From contig JAHDPO010000018.1 of NCBI GenBank assembly GCA_018434325.1, positions 1 through 64,000 of the forward strand: DNA of 64,000 nucleotides. The letters are read 5' to 3'. Shown here piece after piece: positions 1-8,301 of this stretch (the stretch's first letter is position 1; each line of letters starts with the position of its first letter). A program made the position numbers and the translations under genes. The notes beneath the pieces were generated by a model that was not told the origin of the DNA, made no database searches, and saw only the letters and a list, made by a program, of their open reading frames with translations. This stretch comes from Clostridia bacterium. Lineage in GTDB: Bacteria > Bacillota > Peptococcia > DRI-13 > UBA5745.

Positions 1-616
1 ACCGCTTCCCATTGGAACTGGACTGCGCTATGAAAGCAAAGTGTCCTATGGATATTTAAATAAATCATTTCAGAACGCCGTTGAAGAAGGTGTTCGATAT
101 GGTTGTGAGCAGGGGTTATATGGATGGGAAGTAACAGATCTCAAAGTCTGTTTTGAATATGGCGTATACTACAGTCCGGTAAGTACCCCTGCTGACTTTC
201 GGCATTTAGCTCCTATTGTATTTGAGCAAGCCCTAAAACAGTCAGGTACGGAGTTGTTAGAGCCCTGCCTGTCATTTGAGCTTTATGTCCCCCAAGATTG
301 CAATGCGCGTGTTTACAATGATCTGAAAAAATTTCATGCAGATATTGTATCAATAAAGACACAGCACAACGAAATCGTAGTATCAGGAAAAATTCCGGCT
401 CGCACATCACAATTTTATAAAGAGCAGCTTTCGGAGCTTACAAAAGGTCGCGGAGTCTTTTTAACAGAACGGGCAGGGTATCAGCAAAACACCGGTGAAA
501 TCTTTACTCAGGCCAGAAAACCGGATGATCGATTGGATAAAACTCGTCACTTGTTTGATAAGGCGTATGACGAGATAGGCAATGAGGGACATCAATCTGG
601 CATGAAATTCATGTAG
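1..616 (+). CDS. Tetracycline ribosomal protection protein, Tet(M)/Tet(O)/Tet(W)-like, 3' part
   Basis: This is the C-terminal end (204 codons, reading from base 2) of an EF-G-like GTPase that removes tetracycline from the ribosome. The 5' part, including the GTP-binding domain, lies outside the window. The segment [14 protein letters not shown] followed by [12 protein letters not shown] and later [11 protein letters not shown] matches what I know of domains IV-V of the Tet(M)/Tet(O) family, which are about 640 residues long. The last 15 residues (ending GMKFM) extend past the usual family terminus. The sequence is clearly diverged from Tet(M) and Tet(O) themselves, so I give no allele. The gene ends only 27 bp before a decayed conjugation-gene fragment. 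A chromosomal tet-like translation factor is possible, but the mobile context favours resistance cargo. Confidence 0.88.
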   Translation, partial: PLPIGTGLRYESKVSYGYLNKSFQNAVEEGVRYGCEQGLYGWEVTDLKVCFEYGVYYSPVSTPADFRHLAPIVFEQALKQSGTELLEPCLSFELYVPQDCNARVYNDLKKFHADIVSIKTQHNEIVVSGKIPARTSQFYKEQLSELTKGRGVFLTERAGYQQNTGEIFTQARKPDDRLDKTRHLFDKAYDEIGNEGHQSGMKFM

Positions 617-639
617 CCAAAGGATGAGAGAGAAAGTGG

Positions 640-1035
640 ATAACTTAAGGCTGACCATAAAATATTTAGTCAAGTCTTCCTCGGGAAGTACAATAATCAG
701 CGCGGATTTTTCATTGCGAATTTCTCGGTATCAATGGTTGTTTCAATGCAGAGGATTTGCTCCATTTTCGAGTCAAGAAAGGCATTTAAATGGGACAACA
801 CGGTGGAGAGCACCGACACCATGGCCTGTCCCGCGGAGTTGAGATCGGCTCCCGCAAACCAGCGGGCCTTGTGGTCGGGCGGTAGCTTTTCCATGAGGAG
901 CTGGAACTGGCTTTTGCCCTTTACCTTGCTGGGGGCCAGCAAATCCTGCACCAGCTTGAACACGCTGATGATATGGCGGCAGTACACCTTATGCCCATCT
1001 TTTTCGGTGGGCGGCAGATATTCCGCAAATGGCTT
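640..1035 (-). pseudogene. Decayed internal fragment of a VirD4/TraG coupling-protein gene
   Basis: Read on the minus strand, this stretch encodes a piece that aligns with the middle of the intact VirD4 gene at 18169-19992, for example CRHIISVFKLVQDLLAPSKV and DHKARWFAGA. At DNA level it matches roughly 18894-19285 with many scattered substitutions. A one-base deletion near 713 shifts the frame after EKF, and the neighbouring frame resumes with the LTKYFMVSL motif. Both ends of the homology are abrupt: 27 bp after the tet stop and about 90 bp before the first efflux gene. It is therefore a relic of a related but different conjugative element, not a recent copy. Confidence 0.9.
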
Positions 1036-1041
1036 AGTTTC

Positions 1042-1085
1042 CTCCGTAACCCTGTATCATTGAAATGGTCTACGGAGCGTGGATT
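1042..1085 (+). promoter_or_regulatory. Hairpin with partial terminator repeat ahead of the first Mef-like gene
   Basis: CTCCGTA at 1042-1048 can pair with TACGGAG at 1071-1077. The last 18 bases (gtctacggagcgtggatt, 1068-1085) recur exactly at 2391-2408, in the terminator behind the same gene. The hairpin starts about 10 bp after the traG fragment ends. It may be a truncated leader or attenuator, or the terminator of a lost upstream gene. No short leader peptide was seen here. Confidence 0.4.
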
Positions 1086-1132
1086 GTTCTATATATCATA
1101 TCCTTTTACAATAAGTAAGGAGGTAAATGATT

Positions 1133-2371
1133 ATGGATAATTCAAAAATTGCCATGACAACAGAACAAAAGTGGAAATTACCATTTTTGCTGATTGTTAT
1201 TGGGCAGTCGATTTCACTAATTGGGAGTTCCGCTGTTCAGTTTGCATTAATTTGGTGGATTACCAGCGAAACAAATTCCGCATTGCTCTTGGGGTTATCT
1301 GGTATGGTAGCTTATGTTCCTGTAGTTTTATTCAGCCCAGCTGCCGGGGTTATAGCTGACCGGTATAATCGAAAGGTCATCTGTATTTGTGCTGACCTGT
1401 TTGTAGGACTGTCTGCCGCTGTATTTGCGTTTTTATTGTGGCTTTATGAGATGCCAATTTGGATTTCGTTGCTTGTACTTTTAATGCGAGCGATTGGGAA
1501 TACTTTTCATTCCCCGTCTATTCGCTCAATTATTCCCCAAATGGTTCCTGCAGAGCAACTTGTACGGGCAAACAGCTGGAATCAGATGATGCAGTCTGGT
1601 TCCTATATACTTGGGCCTATTTTAGGTGCTGCCATGTATGCAGCCTTCCCCATAAATGCCATATTGCTTACTGATCTTATGGGAGCTATTGTGGCTTGTT
1701 GTTTATTAGGTGTAGTAAAAGTTCCGAAGCTGATAGCAAAAAACAAAGTAAAGCAAAGCTTTAAAGACGATTTCAAGGAAGGATTATCGGTGTACGCCGC
1801 AGATAGAAAACTGCTTGTTATCATTATAGCCGAAACTTTGTGTTTGATTTTCTATATGCCTTTGACAACTTTTTTTCCGCTAATGATCAGCAGCTATTTT
1901 AATGCGGGTGCATGGTATGCCAGTGCAGGGTCTTTGAGCTGTGCGCTGGGTATGATGGCAAGTGCCATACTACTTAGCAGCAGATTGAGAGTAAAGAACA
2001 AACTGAAAACGGCTTATGTTGGTCTTGGGGTTATGGGAATTGCCGTTCTGTTCTGTGGCTTACTGCCATCTTCGCTTATTGCTTGCTGGCTTTTCATTTT
2101 TGCCTGTGCTTTTATTGGCGGAGGTGGTAATATCCATACCATACCATTAACGGCTTATATGCACGAAACCATTTCGCGCGAAAAAATGGGCAGAGCATTT
2201 TCTTTGCTATCAGTAACTTCATCTGTGACAATGCCGATTGGACTTGCCATAGCAAGCCCGGTAGCCGAGATTATCGGTATTAGTAAGTGGTTTTTCATTT
2301 CAGGCATTGGGATTTGCCTTATTACTTCTATTGCACTGCTTTTCCAAAAAAGGATCAAATGGGACTTTTGA
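1133..2371 (+). CDS. MFS drug efflux transporter, Mef-like (paralogue 1)
   Basis: A 412-residue, roughly 12-helix transporter of the DHA3 (macrolide efflux, Mef) branch of the major facilitator superfamily, predicted to export a drug by proton antiport at the cell membrane. Family signatures are GQSISLIGSSAVQFALIWW in helix 1, the A-motif-like GVIADRYNRK after helix 2, and IRSIIPQMVPAEQLVRANSW before helix 5. The start is the ATG at 1133, 9 bp after AAGGAGG at 1117-1123; an in-frame ATG at 1127 is too close to that site. A terminator follows. The gene is AT-rich, like the rest of the island. Two further paralogues lie at 6951 and 12325, at roughly half identity by eye. The substrate cannot be read from sequence. 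Confidence 0.88.
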   Translation: MDNSKIAMTTEQKWKLPFLLIVIGQSISLIGSSAVQFALIWWITSETNSALLLGLSGMVAYVPVVLFSPAAGVIADRYNRKVICICADLFVGLSAAVFAFLLWLYEMPIWISLLVLLMRAIGNTFHSPSIRSIIPQMVPAEQLVRANSWNQMMQSGSYILGPILGAAMYAAFPINAILLTDLMGAIVACCLLGVVKVPKLIAKNKVKQSFKDDFKEGLSVYAADRKLLVIIIAETLCLIFYMPLTTFFPLMISSYFNAGAWYASAGSLSCALGMMASAILLSSRLRVKNKLKTAYVGLGVMGIAVLFCGLLPSSLIACWLFIFACAFIGGGGNIHTIPLTAYMHETISREKMGRAFSLLSVTSSVTMPIGLAIASPVAEIIGISKWFFISGIGICLITSIALLFQKRIKWDF

Positions 2372-2415
2372 ATAACCCGCGCTCTGTTTTGTCTACGGAG
2401 CGTGGATTATTTTTT
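2372..2415 (+). terminator. Intrinsic terminator after Mef-like gene 1
   Basis: An imperfect stem pairs taacccgcgctctgt with acggagcgtggatta across a short loop and is followed by a run of T. It directly follows the stop codon of the efflux gene. Its 3' arm is the 18-bp repeat also found ahead of the gene. Confidence 0.65.
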
Positions 2416-2453
2416 AGAGCATATAAGTGTATACTAAAGTCGAGGTGAAAACA

Positions 2454-2798
2454 ATGGATATAAAAAGAAAAAAAGAACTTTTGGAATCCTATAAAAACAG
2501 GCATCCGGAAATGGGTGTAATTTCTTACTGCTGTAAAGAAACCGGCGAAATATTCTTAGGTATTTCCAAAGATACAAAGGCGGATTTTAACAGCACTAAT
2601 ATGAAATTGTCAGCCAACTGGCACCCTAATAAAAAATTACAGGAACTTTGGAACAAATATGGCCCGGAAGGCTTTGAACTATCAGTTATCAAAGTGTTAA
2701 AGTATGATGACCCAAGCGAAGATCATACAGCGAAATTAGAAAGTTTAAGAGAGCAGTGTCTCGCTGCTAATCCAAATGCAAGGAGGATATGGCGATGA
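2454..2798 (+). CDS. GIY-YIG-like nuclease family protein
   Basis: A 114-residue protein of the short GIY-YIG-like family common in Firmicutes. After a basic helix (KRKKELLESYK) it has MGVISYCCKETGEIFLGIS, in which the GIY and YIG elements are degenerate. Then come the conserved NxxKLSANWHPNKKLQELW and YGPEGFELSVIKVL blocks. The family is usually annotated as a nuclease, but its biological role is unknown and the catalytic motif here is weak. The start is the ATG at 2454, placed after GAGGTG; an in-frame GTG at 2427 has no such site. Its stop overlaps the ATG of the next gene, so the two are translationally coupled. Confidence 0.7.
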   Translation: MDIKRKKELLESYKNRHPEMGVISYCCKETGEIFLGISKDTKADFNSTNMKLSANWHPNKKLQELWNKYGPEGFELSVIKVLKYDDPSEDHTAKLESLREQCLAANPNARRIWR

Positions 2799-3259
2799 AT
2801 GAAAAAATTGTTATGGTGTCAAACGGTTATGACCTCATAGACGGCAGAAATGCTTATCAATCTGACATCAAAAGCTTAACATTGGGTGAACCTATGCTGG
2901 ATGAAAATAAAAAAATGCAGATTGCCGCACAGATCTGGAAAACCGGTAAAGATGGCGAATTGTTTTTGGCACAGGAGCTACCTATCCATCAAGTATTTGA
3001 CTTGATGATCTTTTTATCCAGAACATTGCTTTATTTTAAAGAGGCTTACCGGCTTCCGCTTTTATATGATCCGGAAAAGCCCCTCGTGGAACGGGTTGGA
3101 GTACAGGGTGGAGTACTACCCGTAGAGGTTTGCATTGACAATCAAAATATTAATGAGGACATCAAAACCTTTGCCCAGAGTCTGAATGATTTAGGGGAAT
3201 TGATTGGAGAACGTAAGCGAGTACTCAGCCGCATTTTAGAAGAATTGGAGTTATATTAA
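2795..3259 (+). CDS. Conserved hypothetical protein, DUF6530-like
   Basis: A 154-residue soluble protein. It resembles the uncharacterised clostridial family I recall as DUF6530, with the conserved opening NGYDLIDGRNAYQSDIKSL and an ELPIHQVFDL segment, and ends in an acidic helix. I know of no assigned function. The start at 2795 is 8 bp after AGGAGG and forms an ATGA overlap with the GIY-YIG gene. The stop lies one base before the start of the AAA-VWA gene. The three genes therefore form one operon, which suggests a shared task. Confidence 0.6.
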   Translation: MNEKIVMVSNGYDLIDGRNAYQSDIKSLTLGEPMLDENKKMQIAAQIWKTGKDGELFLAQELPIHQVFDLMIFLSRTLLYFKEAYRLPLLYDPEKPLVERVGVQGGVLPVEVCIDNQNINEDIKTFAQSLNDLGELIGERKRVLSRILEELELY

Positions 3260-3260
3260 T

Positions 3261-5294
3261 ATGAAACAGACTTGTGTTTTGTCACCTGCCAGACAGCTGA
3301 CAGAAGAGGAGCAATCCCTTGTCTGGCAAAAACCACCTTCGCATATTGAAAGTGAAGCAGAAAAACGTATATATCAAGAAGTAGTAAGGAATTGGAACCG
3401 CGGTGAAATGAAAATCAGTACAGTTTTACTGGAGGGCGATGCAGGTTCGGGGAAAACCCAGCTTGCCAAAGCCCTCTCTGCTGATTTTAACCTGCCTTAT
3501 ACGAAAGTAACCTGTTTTGCTGATATGGATAAATCCGACGTGTTAGGTTCTATTTTACCGGTATTATCTGAAAAGGATAAATCAGATACGATTGAATATC
3601 ACTATTATCCATCAGAAATTGTCCGTGCTTATGAAAATGGGTGGCTCTTGGAGATTCAGGAACCCACAGTGATTAGGGATGCTGCTGTTTTAATGGCTCT
3701 GAATTCTGCATTGGAACCGGATGGCAGTCTAAACTTACCTACCCGTATCGCACACCGGCATCCGGATTTTATTGCTGTTATTACAACAAACCGCGGCTAC
3801 AATGGCTACCGTCCTTTAAATGAGGCTTTGCGTGATAGAGTGCAGCATGCCGAAAAACTGGACTTACCACCTAAGGCAGTTATGATGGAACGAGCCAAAG
3901 CTAAGACCGGATATCAATCTGAAAATGTTCTTTCTCTTTTAGCCGAAACAATTATGCTGCTGGATGAAACAGCTCGGGCTAATGCAATTAAAGGTGTGGC
4001 TGGGATGCGCTCCTATATCTTTTGGGTTGATGCTGTCGCAAGTGGTGCACCAGTGCGAAGTACCCTATATCATAAGGTGCTCTATAAAATTACCACTGAC
4101 CCACAGGAGCTTGCCATTTTAGAGCAGGCACTGGTAAGCCACGGTTTGACAGATAAGCTTGAAGAATTAGATATTATCTGTCATTCTCATCCGGATGGGG
4201 AGAATTCGGAAGTAATGGAACTTCATATTTCAGGAAACGGAGAATACTCTGCAGAAACAGATAAAGCTGATAAAAATGCAATCCGTCTGAGAAAATCAGC
4301 AGACAGTGAGGGGCATTCGGATACGAGCAGCGATAAGAATTCTGATGTGTCAAGCAATGATAATGGAGAAAATGGCACTCCAGTTTACCATGAGCTGGAT
4401 AAACCCGTTTCAAATGAACAAAAAAGGGAATTTCGCAAACAATTAAACAAAGAAGTCCGGCAAAGTGTTCAAGGCAGCTGCCATGAAGATATTAAGCTTA
4501 TTGTCCACCGCCCGGAAGCTGCCGCTCAGGACAGAGAAGAATATAACAGCATGATTGCAACTTTGATGCCAGTTATTCGGGAACTAATCCGAAAAACAAA
4601 CCCGCTTTTAGAGCATGAAGTTTCCGCTGAATTTGCTAAATCTCAGCTTTATGGCACAAAATTCTGTGCGGATCAGGCTGCTTCTTTGGATTTCCGCGTA
4701 TTTGCCCGCAAGCACCCACCTGAGGAAGAACCCTCCCTTGCAGTTGCTCTCAGAATTGATGAATCAGCATCAATGTCAGCCTTTGGCCGTTTAGATGCAG
4801 CAAAACAGGCCGCAGTCGCTTTATATGAATTCTGCACCGGGTGCGGCATTCCGATCATGGTTTACGGGGATACAGCAGACCGCTCCAAGCTGGAGCAAAT
4901 GTCCGTCTACGCCTATGTAGACTTTGAAAGCAAAGATGCAGATGAAAAATATGCTCTTATGAACATTCAGGCTCGCAGCAACAATCGGGATGGTATGGCA
5001 CTACGGATTATTTCCGATAGGTTGTTTAAGGCACCGCAAAGAACCAAAGTAATAATCAGCATCAGCGACGGTCAGCCTAAGGCGATGCCCGATTATACAG
5101 GTGAAAAAGCAGCTCGTGATATGAAAGATACTTTGCAGGAATATAGGCGAAAAGGCATCCAGTTCCTTGCTGCAGCTATTGGGCAGGATAAAGAGGCTAT
5201 CCGTGAACTTTACGGTGCTGAAAACACATTGGATATTACCGATTTGAAGCAGCTCCCGGCAAGATTGGTACAAGTAATCGCAAGGTTCCTGTAG
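3261..5294 (+). CDS. MoxR-type AAA ATPase fused to a CobT/NorD-like VWA domain
   Basis: A 677-residue fusion. The N-terminal AAA+ module has Walker A GDAGSGKTQ (residues 59-67) and the MoxR-like ITTNRGYNGYRPLNEALRDR segment with a sensor Asn and arginine finger. A charged, low-complexity acidic linker (about 320-395) leads to a CobT-like C-terminal region ending in a VWA domain. The VWA MIDAS is DESAS near residue 500, and SDG follows downstream. Such pairs (CobS/CobT, NorQ/NorD) use ATP to insert metals or remodel a partner; here both halves sit in one chain. The partner is unknown; the DUF6530-like protein encoded immediately upstream is the obvious candidate. Confidence 0.8.
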   Translation: MKQTCVLSPARQLTEEEQSLVWQKPPSHIESEAEKRIYQEVVRNWNRGEMKISTVLLEGDAGSGKTQLAKALSADFNLPYTKVTCFADMDKSDVLGSILPVLSEKDKSDTIEYHYYPSEIVRAYENGWLLEIQEPTVIRDAAVLMALNSALEPDGSLNLPTRIAHRHPDFIAVITTNRGYNGYRPLNEALRDRVQHAEKLDLPPKAVMMERAKAKTGYQSENVLSLLAETIMLLDETARANAIKGVAGMRSYIFWVDAVASGAPVRSTLYHKVLYKITTDPQELAILEQALVSHGLTDKLEELDIICHSHPDGENSEVMELHISGNGEYSAETDKADKNAIRLRKSADSEGHSDTSSDKNSDVSSNDNGENGTPVYHELDKPVSNEQKREFRKQLNKEVRQSVQGSCHEDIKLIVHRPEAAAQDREEYNSMIATLMPVIRELIRKTNPLLEHEVSAEFAKSQLYGTKFCADQAASLDFRVFARKHPPEEEPSLAVALRIDESASMSAFGRLDAAKQAAVALYEFCTGCGIPIMVYGDTADRSKLEQMSVYAYVDFESKDADEKYALMNIQARSNNRDGMALRIISDRLFKAPQRTKVIISISDGQPKAMPDYTGEKAARDMKDTLQEYRRKGIQFLAAAIGQDKEAIRELYGAENTLDITDLKQLPARLVQVIARFL

Positions 5295-5327
5295 TATGGT
5301 ATACTAAGCAGAAATGGAGGTGGTGGC

Positions 5328-5924
5328 ATGGATTGTGTGAAAATAGGCAATTTAATAGCCAAGCTGCGAAAAGAAAAAAACCTTACTCAGAAAAATATTG
5401 CAGATGCGTTGGGTATTCAAAATAAAACGGTTTCTAAATGGGAATGTGGTTTAGGGTGTCCTGATCTATCGCTGTGGCCGGAACTGTCTGCTATTTTGGG
5501 CGTTGATATGAAACCGATGATGGAGGGTGAAATTACATCAAACAAGCCAGATAGCGGCAACATTGATAAAATACGTTTTTATGTATGTCCTTCCTGCGGA
5601 AATATTCTGGTTAGCACAGGAAGTGCCTCTATTTTCTGTTGCGGAAGAAAGTTAGAACGCATCCTCCCTACGGATGCGACTATTGCACCCAAAATCACAG
5701 TGGAGGAAATGGATACGGATTACTTTATCACCTTTGACCATCCAATGACCAAAGAACATTATATTTCCTTTATGGCCTTTGTTAAAAGTGACAGAGTATT
5801 TCTGAATCGCTTGTACCCGGAACAAAGTCCAAGTTGTAGGTTTCCTATAATTACTGGCGGTAAACTATATGTTTATTGTAATAAGCATGGATTGTTAGTA
5901 TATGCAGATTACCTAACAAATTGA
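5328..5924 (+). CDS. XRE-family regulator fused to a desulfoferrodoxin/superoxide reductase-like domain
   Basis: A 198-residue protein. Residues 6-60 form an XRE helix-turn-helix (KLRKEKNLTQKNIADALGI then VSKWECG). A CPSCGN element and a CCG pair follow, forming a small Cys site. The C-terminal part resembles the iron-binding fold of superoxide reductase: FDHPMTKEHY supplies two His, and YCNKHG supplies Cys and His. This suggests a DNA-binding sensor of superoxide, iron or redox state. The start ATG at 5328 has GGAGGTGG upstream. It follows the AAA-VWA gene by 33 bp and may regulate or belong to that operon. Whether metal is bound is inference. Confidence 0.7.
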   Translation: MDCVKIGNLIAKLRKEKNLTQKNIADALGIQNKTVSKWECGLGCPDLSLWPELSAILGVDMKPMMEGEITSNKPDSGNIDKIRFYVCPSCGNILVSTGSASIFCCGRKLERILPTDATIAPKITVEEMDTDYFITFDHPMTKEHYISFMAFVKSDRVFLNRLYPEQSPSCRFPIITGGKLYVYCNKHGLLVYADYLTN

Positions 5925-6126
5925 AAGACTCTGCAAGGAACAGCTGACATGGAGCGAGCAACTACCTCCGGTCATCGAAGAAATAATGCTTGGAAGCAAA
6001 ACTAACTTGAGGATAACTCGTTCGCAACAAGTCGCCAGTTGATGAATGTGTACGGAAAGCCCGAAAAGCGGTATGAAGTCCGCAGCGAGGATAACGCCGT
6101 AGACGTATAGATTCACGATTGAGAGG
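5925..6126. other. Gene-free stretch with short coding relics
   Basis: No intact gene is visible. Two short open stretches look like relics: one running RLCKEQLTWSEQLPPV onward for about 40 codons to a stop near 6042, and MNVYGKPEKRYEV onward to a stop near 6110. I cannot assign either to a family. Confidence 0.3.
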
Positions 6127-6211
6127 TTCACTTTTAACCATTACCCACTATCTTTTAACGGTTACTCTGAAAAATGCACCGCTACCCTGAAATTTAACGA
6201 TTACTTTTGTG
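6127..6211. repeat. Cluster of short imperfect direct repeats, possible IS21-type end
   Basis: Four variants of a roughly 20-bp unit occur in a row, each with a core like ttAACggTTACtcTGAAA: at 6130-6149, 6151-6171, 6172-6191 and 6192-6211. Multiple short terminal repeats of this kind are typical of IS21-family transposon ends, but no istA or istB gene is present. The assignment to an IS relic is inference. Confidence 0.35.
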
Positions 6212-6270
6212 TATCGGTCGAGGTGTTCCACACCAAGCCCCGAAATGCCCGATGTACTAAAACGCAAAAG

Positions 6271-6311
6271 GTCGTGAGAACCCAGTAATACTGGACTCTC
6301 ACGGCTTTTTT
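6271..6311 (+). terminator. Strong intrinsic terminator in relic region
   Basis: GTCGTGAGA pairs with TCTCACGGC, the inner CCAG-taata-CTGG extends the stem, and a TTTTTT tract follows. No intact gene precedes it, so it probably terminated a gene that has been lost. Confidence 0.75.
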
Positions 6312-6531
6312 ATGAACACAAAAAACGGCAGCAGTGCTGACGTTACCGCCACACTACCGCCGCCTAAAACTCACACGCCATGTGAATCTTTTTTTACGAA
6401 GATTTTAAACCATTATATGCACTGAGTTGCAATTTGCTCATAAAAAGACATTGAAAAAGGCATTCCAATTGTAATTACTCTGTGATAAAATATTATATGT
6501 ATGACTATGCACGATGAAGGAGGGGCTGAAA

Positions 6532-6738
6532 GTGCCAGACAAAAAACCGATAGAACCGATGGAACATCACAATATTGGTGATTTCTTGAAAGGTCAGTCA
6601 TCCAAGATACTGACCGCAATAGCTGACGGAGATAAAACTGCATTCGTTCTCAAGAATGGCAAGCCCATCGTGGTTGTTATGTCTAACGAGCGCTACGCAA
6701 GGCTGCTTAAAGCCGGGATTGATATCAATGATTATTAA
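6532..6738 (+). CDS. Phd/YefM-type antitoxin-like protein
   Basis: A 68-residue protein with the Phd/YefM fold pattern: a short N-terminal strand (NIGDFLKGQSSKILTAI), then DGDKTAFVLKNGKPIVVVM and SNERYARLLK. Phd-family proteins bind DNA and neutralise a toxin or, as stand-alone proteins, act as repressors. The start is the GTG at 6532, 6 bp after AAGGAGGGG; the upstream ATG at 6514 overlaps that site. No toxin gene follows. Instead the next reading frame is an hsdM stump, so the partner has been lost or the gene belonged to a restriction-modification operon. Confidence 0.65.
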   Translation: MPDKKPIEPMEHHNIGDFLKGQSSKILTAIADGDKTAFVLKNGKPIVVVMSNERYARLLKAGIDINDY

Positions 6739-6754
6739 TATGGAGGCCTTCAGA

Positions 6755-6856
6755 ATGGCTAAAGAATGAATTACCGACGTTGTGATGGATGACGCCAGCA
6801 TTAATGTCAGCAAAGAAGTCGATCTTGTATTCTCTATTGCTAACAGTTTGAGGGGT
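6755..6856 (+). pseudogene. N-terminal stump of a type I restriction-modification HsdM subunit
   Basis: The frame reads MAKE, a stop, then ITDVVMDDASINVSKEVDL followed by VFSIANSLRG. This matches the N-terminus I know for type I N6-adenine methylase subunits (HsdM), whose continuation would be a YQSDKYKDVI-like segment. Here homology stops abruptly after SLRG, and a premature TGA replaces codon 5. Only about 33 of some 500 codons remain. A good RBS (ATGGAGG) is still present. Confidence 0.65.
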
Positions 6857-6950
6857 CAGGTTAGATGTCAGAAGTTTACGAGTATCGGTTTTGATGTTTT
6901 TTTGATTTTTACAGGGTTGTGTGGTCAGGTTGGATAAGGAGAAAATATTT

Positions 6951-8192
6951 GTGAATCAATATAGTCAAAATAATTGGAAACGAAACTTTCTTACCATTGC
7001 CGGAGGGCAGACAGTGTCGCTGATAGGCAGCGCCGCTGTGCAGTTTTCTCTAATATGGTGGCTGGCAAGTGAAACGGGATCCCCTATTATGATGTCCATC
7101 GCGGGCGTGTTCGCCTTTTTACCTCAGCTTATTCTCGGTCCTTTTGTGGGAGTATGGGTTGACCGACTTAGCCGTAAAACCGTCATCATAGCAGCAGACC
7201 TTTTCATTGGATTAGTAGCCCTTGTTTTTGCTCTGGTATTTTTGTTTGATACGCCACCCTATTGGTCGGTTTGTGTGGTGCTGGGTATTAGAGCTATAGG
7301 CAATGTTTTTCACAGTCCAGCCATCCAGGCAGCGGTACCCATGCTGGTGCCGCAACAGGAGCTGGTGCGTGCCAACGGATGGAGTCAGTTTATGCAGTCG
7401 GGTGCTTTCCTGCTGGGGCCTGTACTTGGCGCAGCCATGTATGCTTCCCTACCCCTTTGGATCATTTTATTGTCTGATTTGGCAGGCGCGCTTGTAGCCA
7501 GTGCTACTGTAGCACTTGTAAAAATACCTGATCCGGAGAGGAAAACACAACAAATTCCGCATTTTTTCCATGAAATGAAGGAAGGTGCGGCAGCCATATG
7601 GCAGGATAAAAAACTCTTTATCGTGACGGCGGCCACCCTGCTCGGTATGGTGTTTTACGCACCTTTATCCACCTACTATCCGCTTATGACAAGTGATTAC
7701 TTCAAAGCTGACGCATGGCATGCGAGTATGGTCAACTTCGGTTACGCAGGCGGGATGATGCTCTGCGCGATAATCCTTGGGAAATTCGGTACCATCAGAA
7801 ATAAATTTCCAGTTATTCATCTGGGACTTTTAGGTATGGGAACATCCTCGTTGCTCTGCGGTCTATTGCCTGCAGAGATGTTCTGGTTTTGGATATTTGC
7901 AGCATTATGCACACTACTTGGGGCAAGCAGCAACTTGTATAATATCCCCTATATCGCCTATATGCAGGAAACCATCCCGCCTGAACGAATGGGGCGTGCC
8001 TTTTCCTTAATTGGAAGCCTCAGCTCAGCTACTATGCCTTTGGGATTGCTCATAGCAGGCCCAATTACCGAAAATCGCGGAGTATCGTTGTGGTTTTTTG
8101 TATCCGGAATCGCACTCCTCATACTTACGCTGATAAGTGCCCTGTTCGTTCTTCCACGAAAGGCGGATAAGGTAGGGAAAAGTAATAGTTGA
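6951..8192 (+). CDS. MFS drug efflux transporter, Mef-like (paralogue 2)
   Basis: A 413-residue DHA3-type transporter with GQTVSLIGSAAVQFSLIWW in helix 1, the loop GVWVDRLSRK after helix 2, and AAVPMLVPQQELVRANGW before helix 5. It is predicted to be a 12-helix inner-membrane drug/proton antiporter. The start is the GTG at 6951, 9 bp after AAGGAG; an in-frame GTG at 6921 lies upstream of that site. It is the closest of the three to paralogue 1, sharing AIGNxFHSP and LGAAMYA. It sits directly behind the hsdM stump, so its original promoter may have been lost. The substrate is unknown. Confidence 0.87.
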   Translation: MNQYSQNNWKRNFLTIAGGQTVSLIGSAAVQFSLIWWLASETGSPIMMSIAGVFAFLPQLILGPFVGVWVDRLSRKTVIIAADLFIGLVALVFALVFLFDTPPYWSVCVVLGIRAIGNVFHSPAIQAAVPMLVPQQELVRANGWSQFMQSGAFLLGPVLGAAMYASLPLWIILLSDLAGALVASATVALVKIPDPERKTQQIPHFFHEMKEGAAAIWQDKKLFIVTAATLLGMVFYAPLSTYYPLMTSDYFKADAWHASMVNFGYAGGMMLCAIILGKFGTIRNKFPVIHLGLLGMGTSSLLCGLLPAEMFWFWIFAALCTLLGASSNLYNIPYIAYMQETIPPERMGRAFSLIGSLSSATMPLGLLIAGPITENRGVSLWFFVSGIALLILTLISALFVLPRKADKVGKSNS

Positions 8193-8301
8193 TTGTTGTA
8201 ACAATAAATTGGAATATAACGTTAGGATAAAACACTTTGCAGTATAGTATGGAAATGGGAATTTTTTCAACAACAAAAAGTTATTTGGGAAAAGAAATTT
8301 T

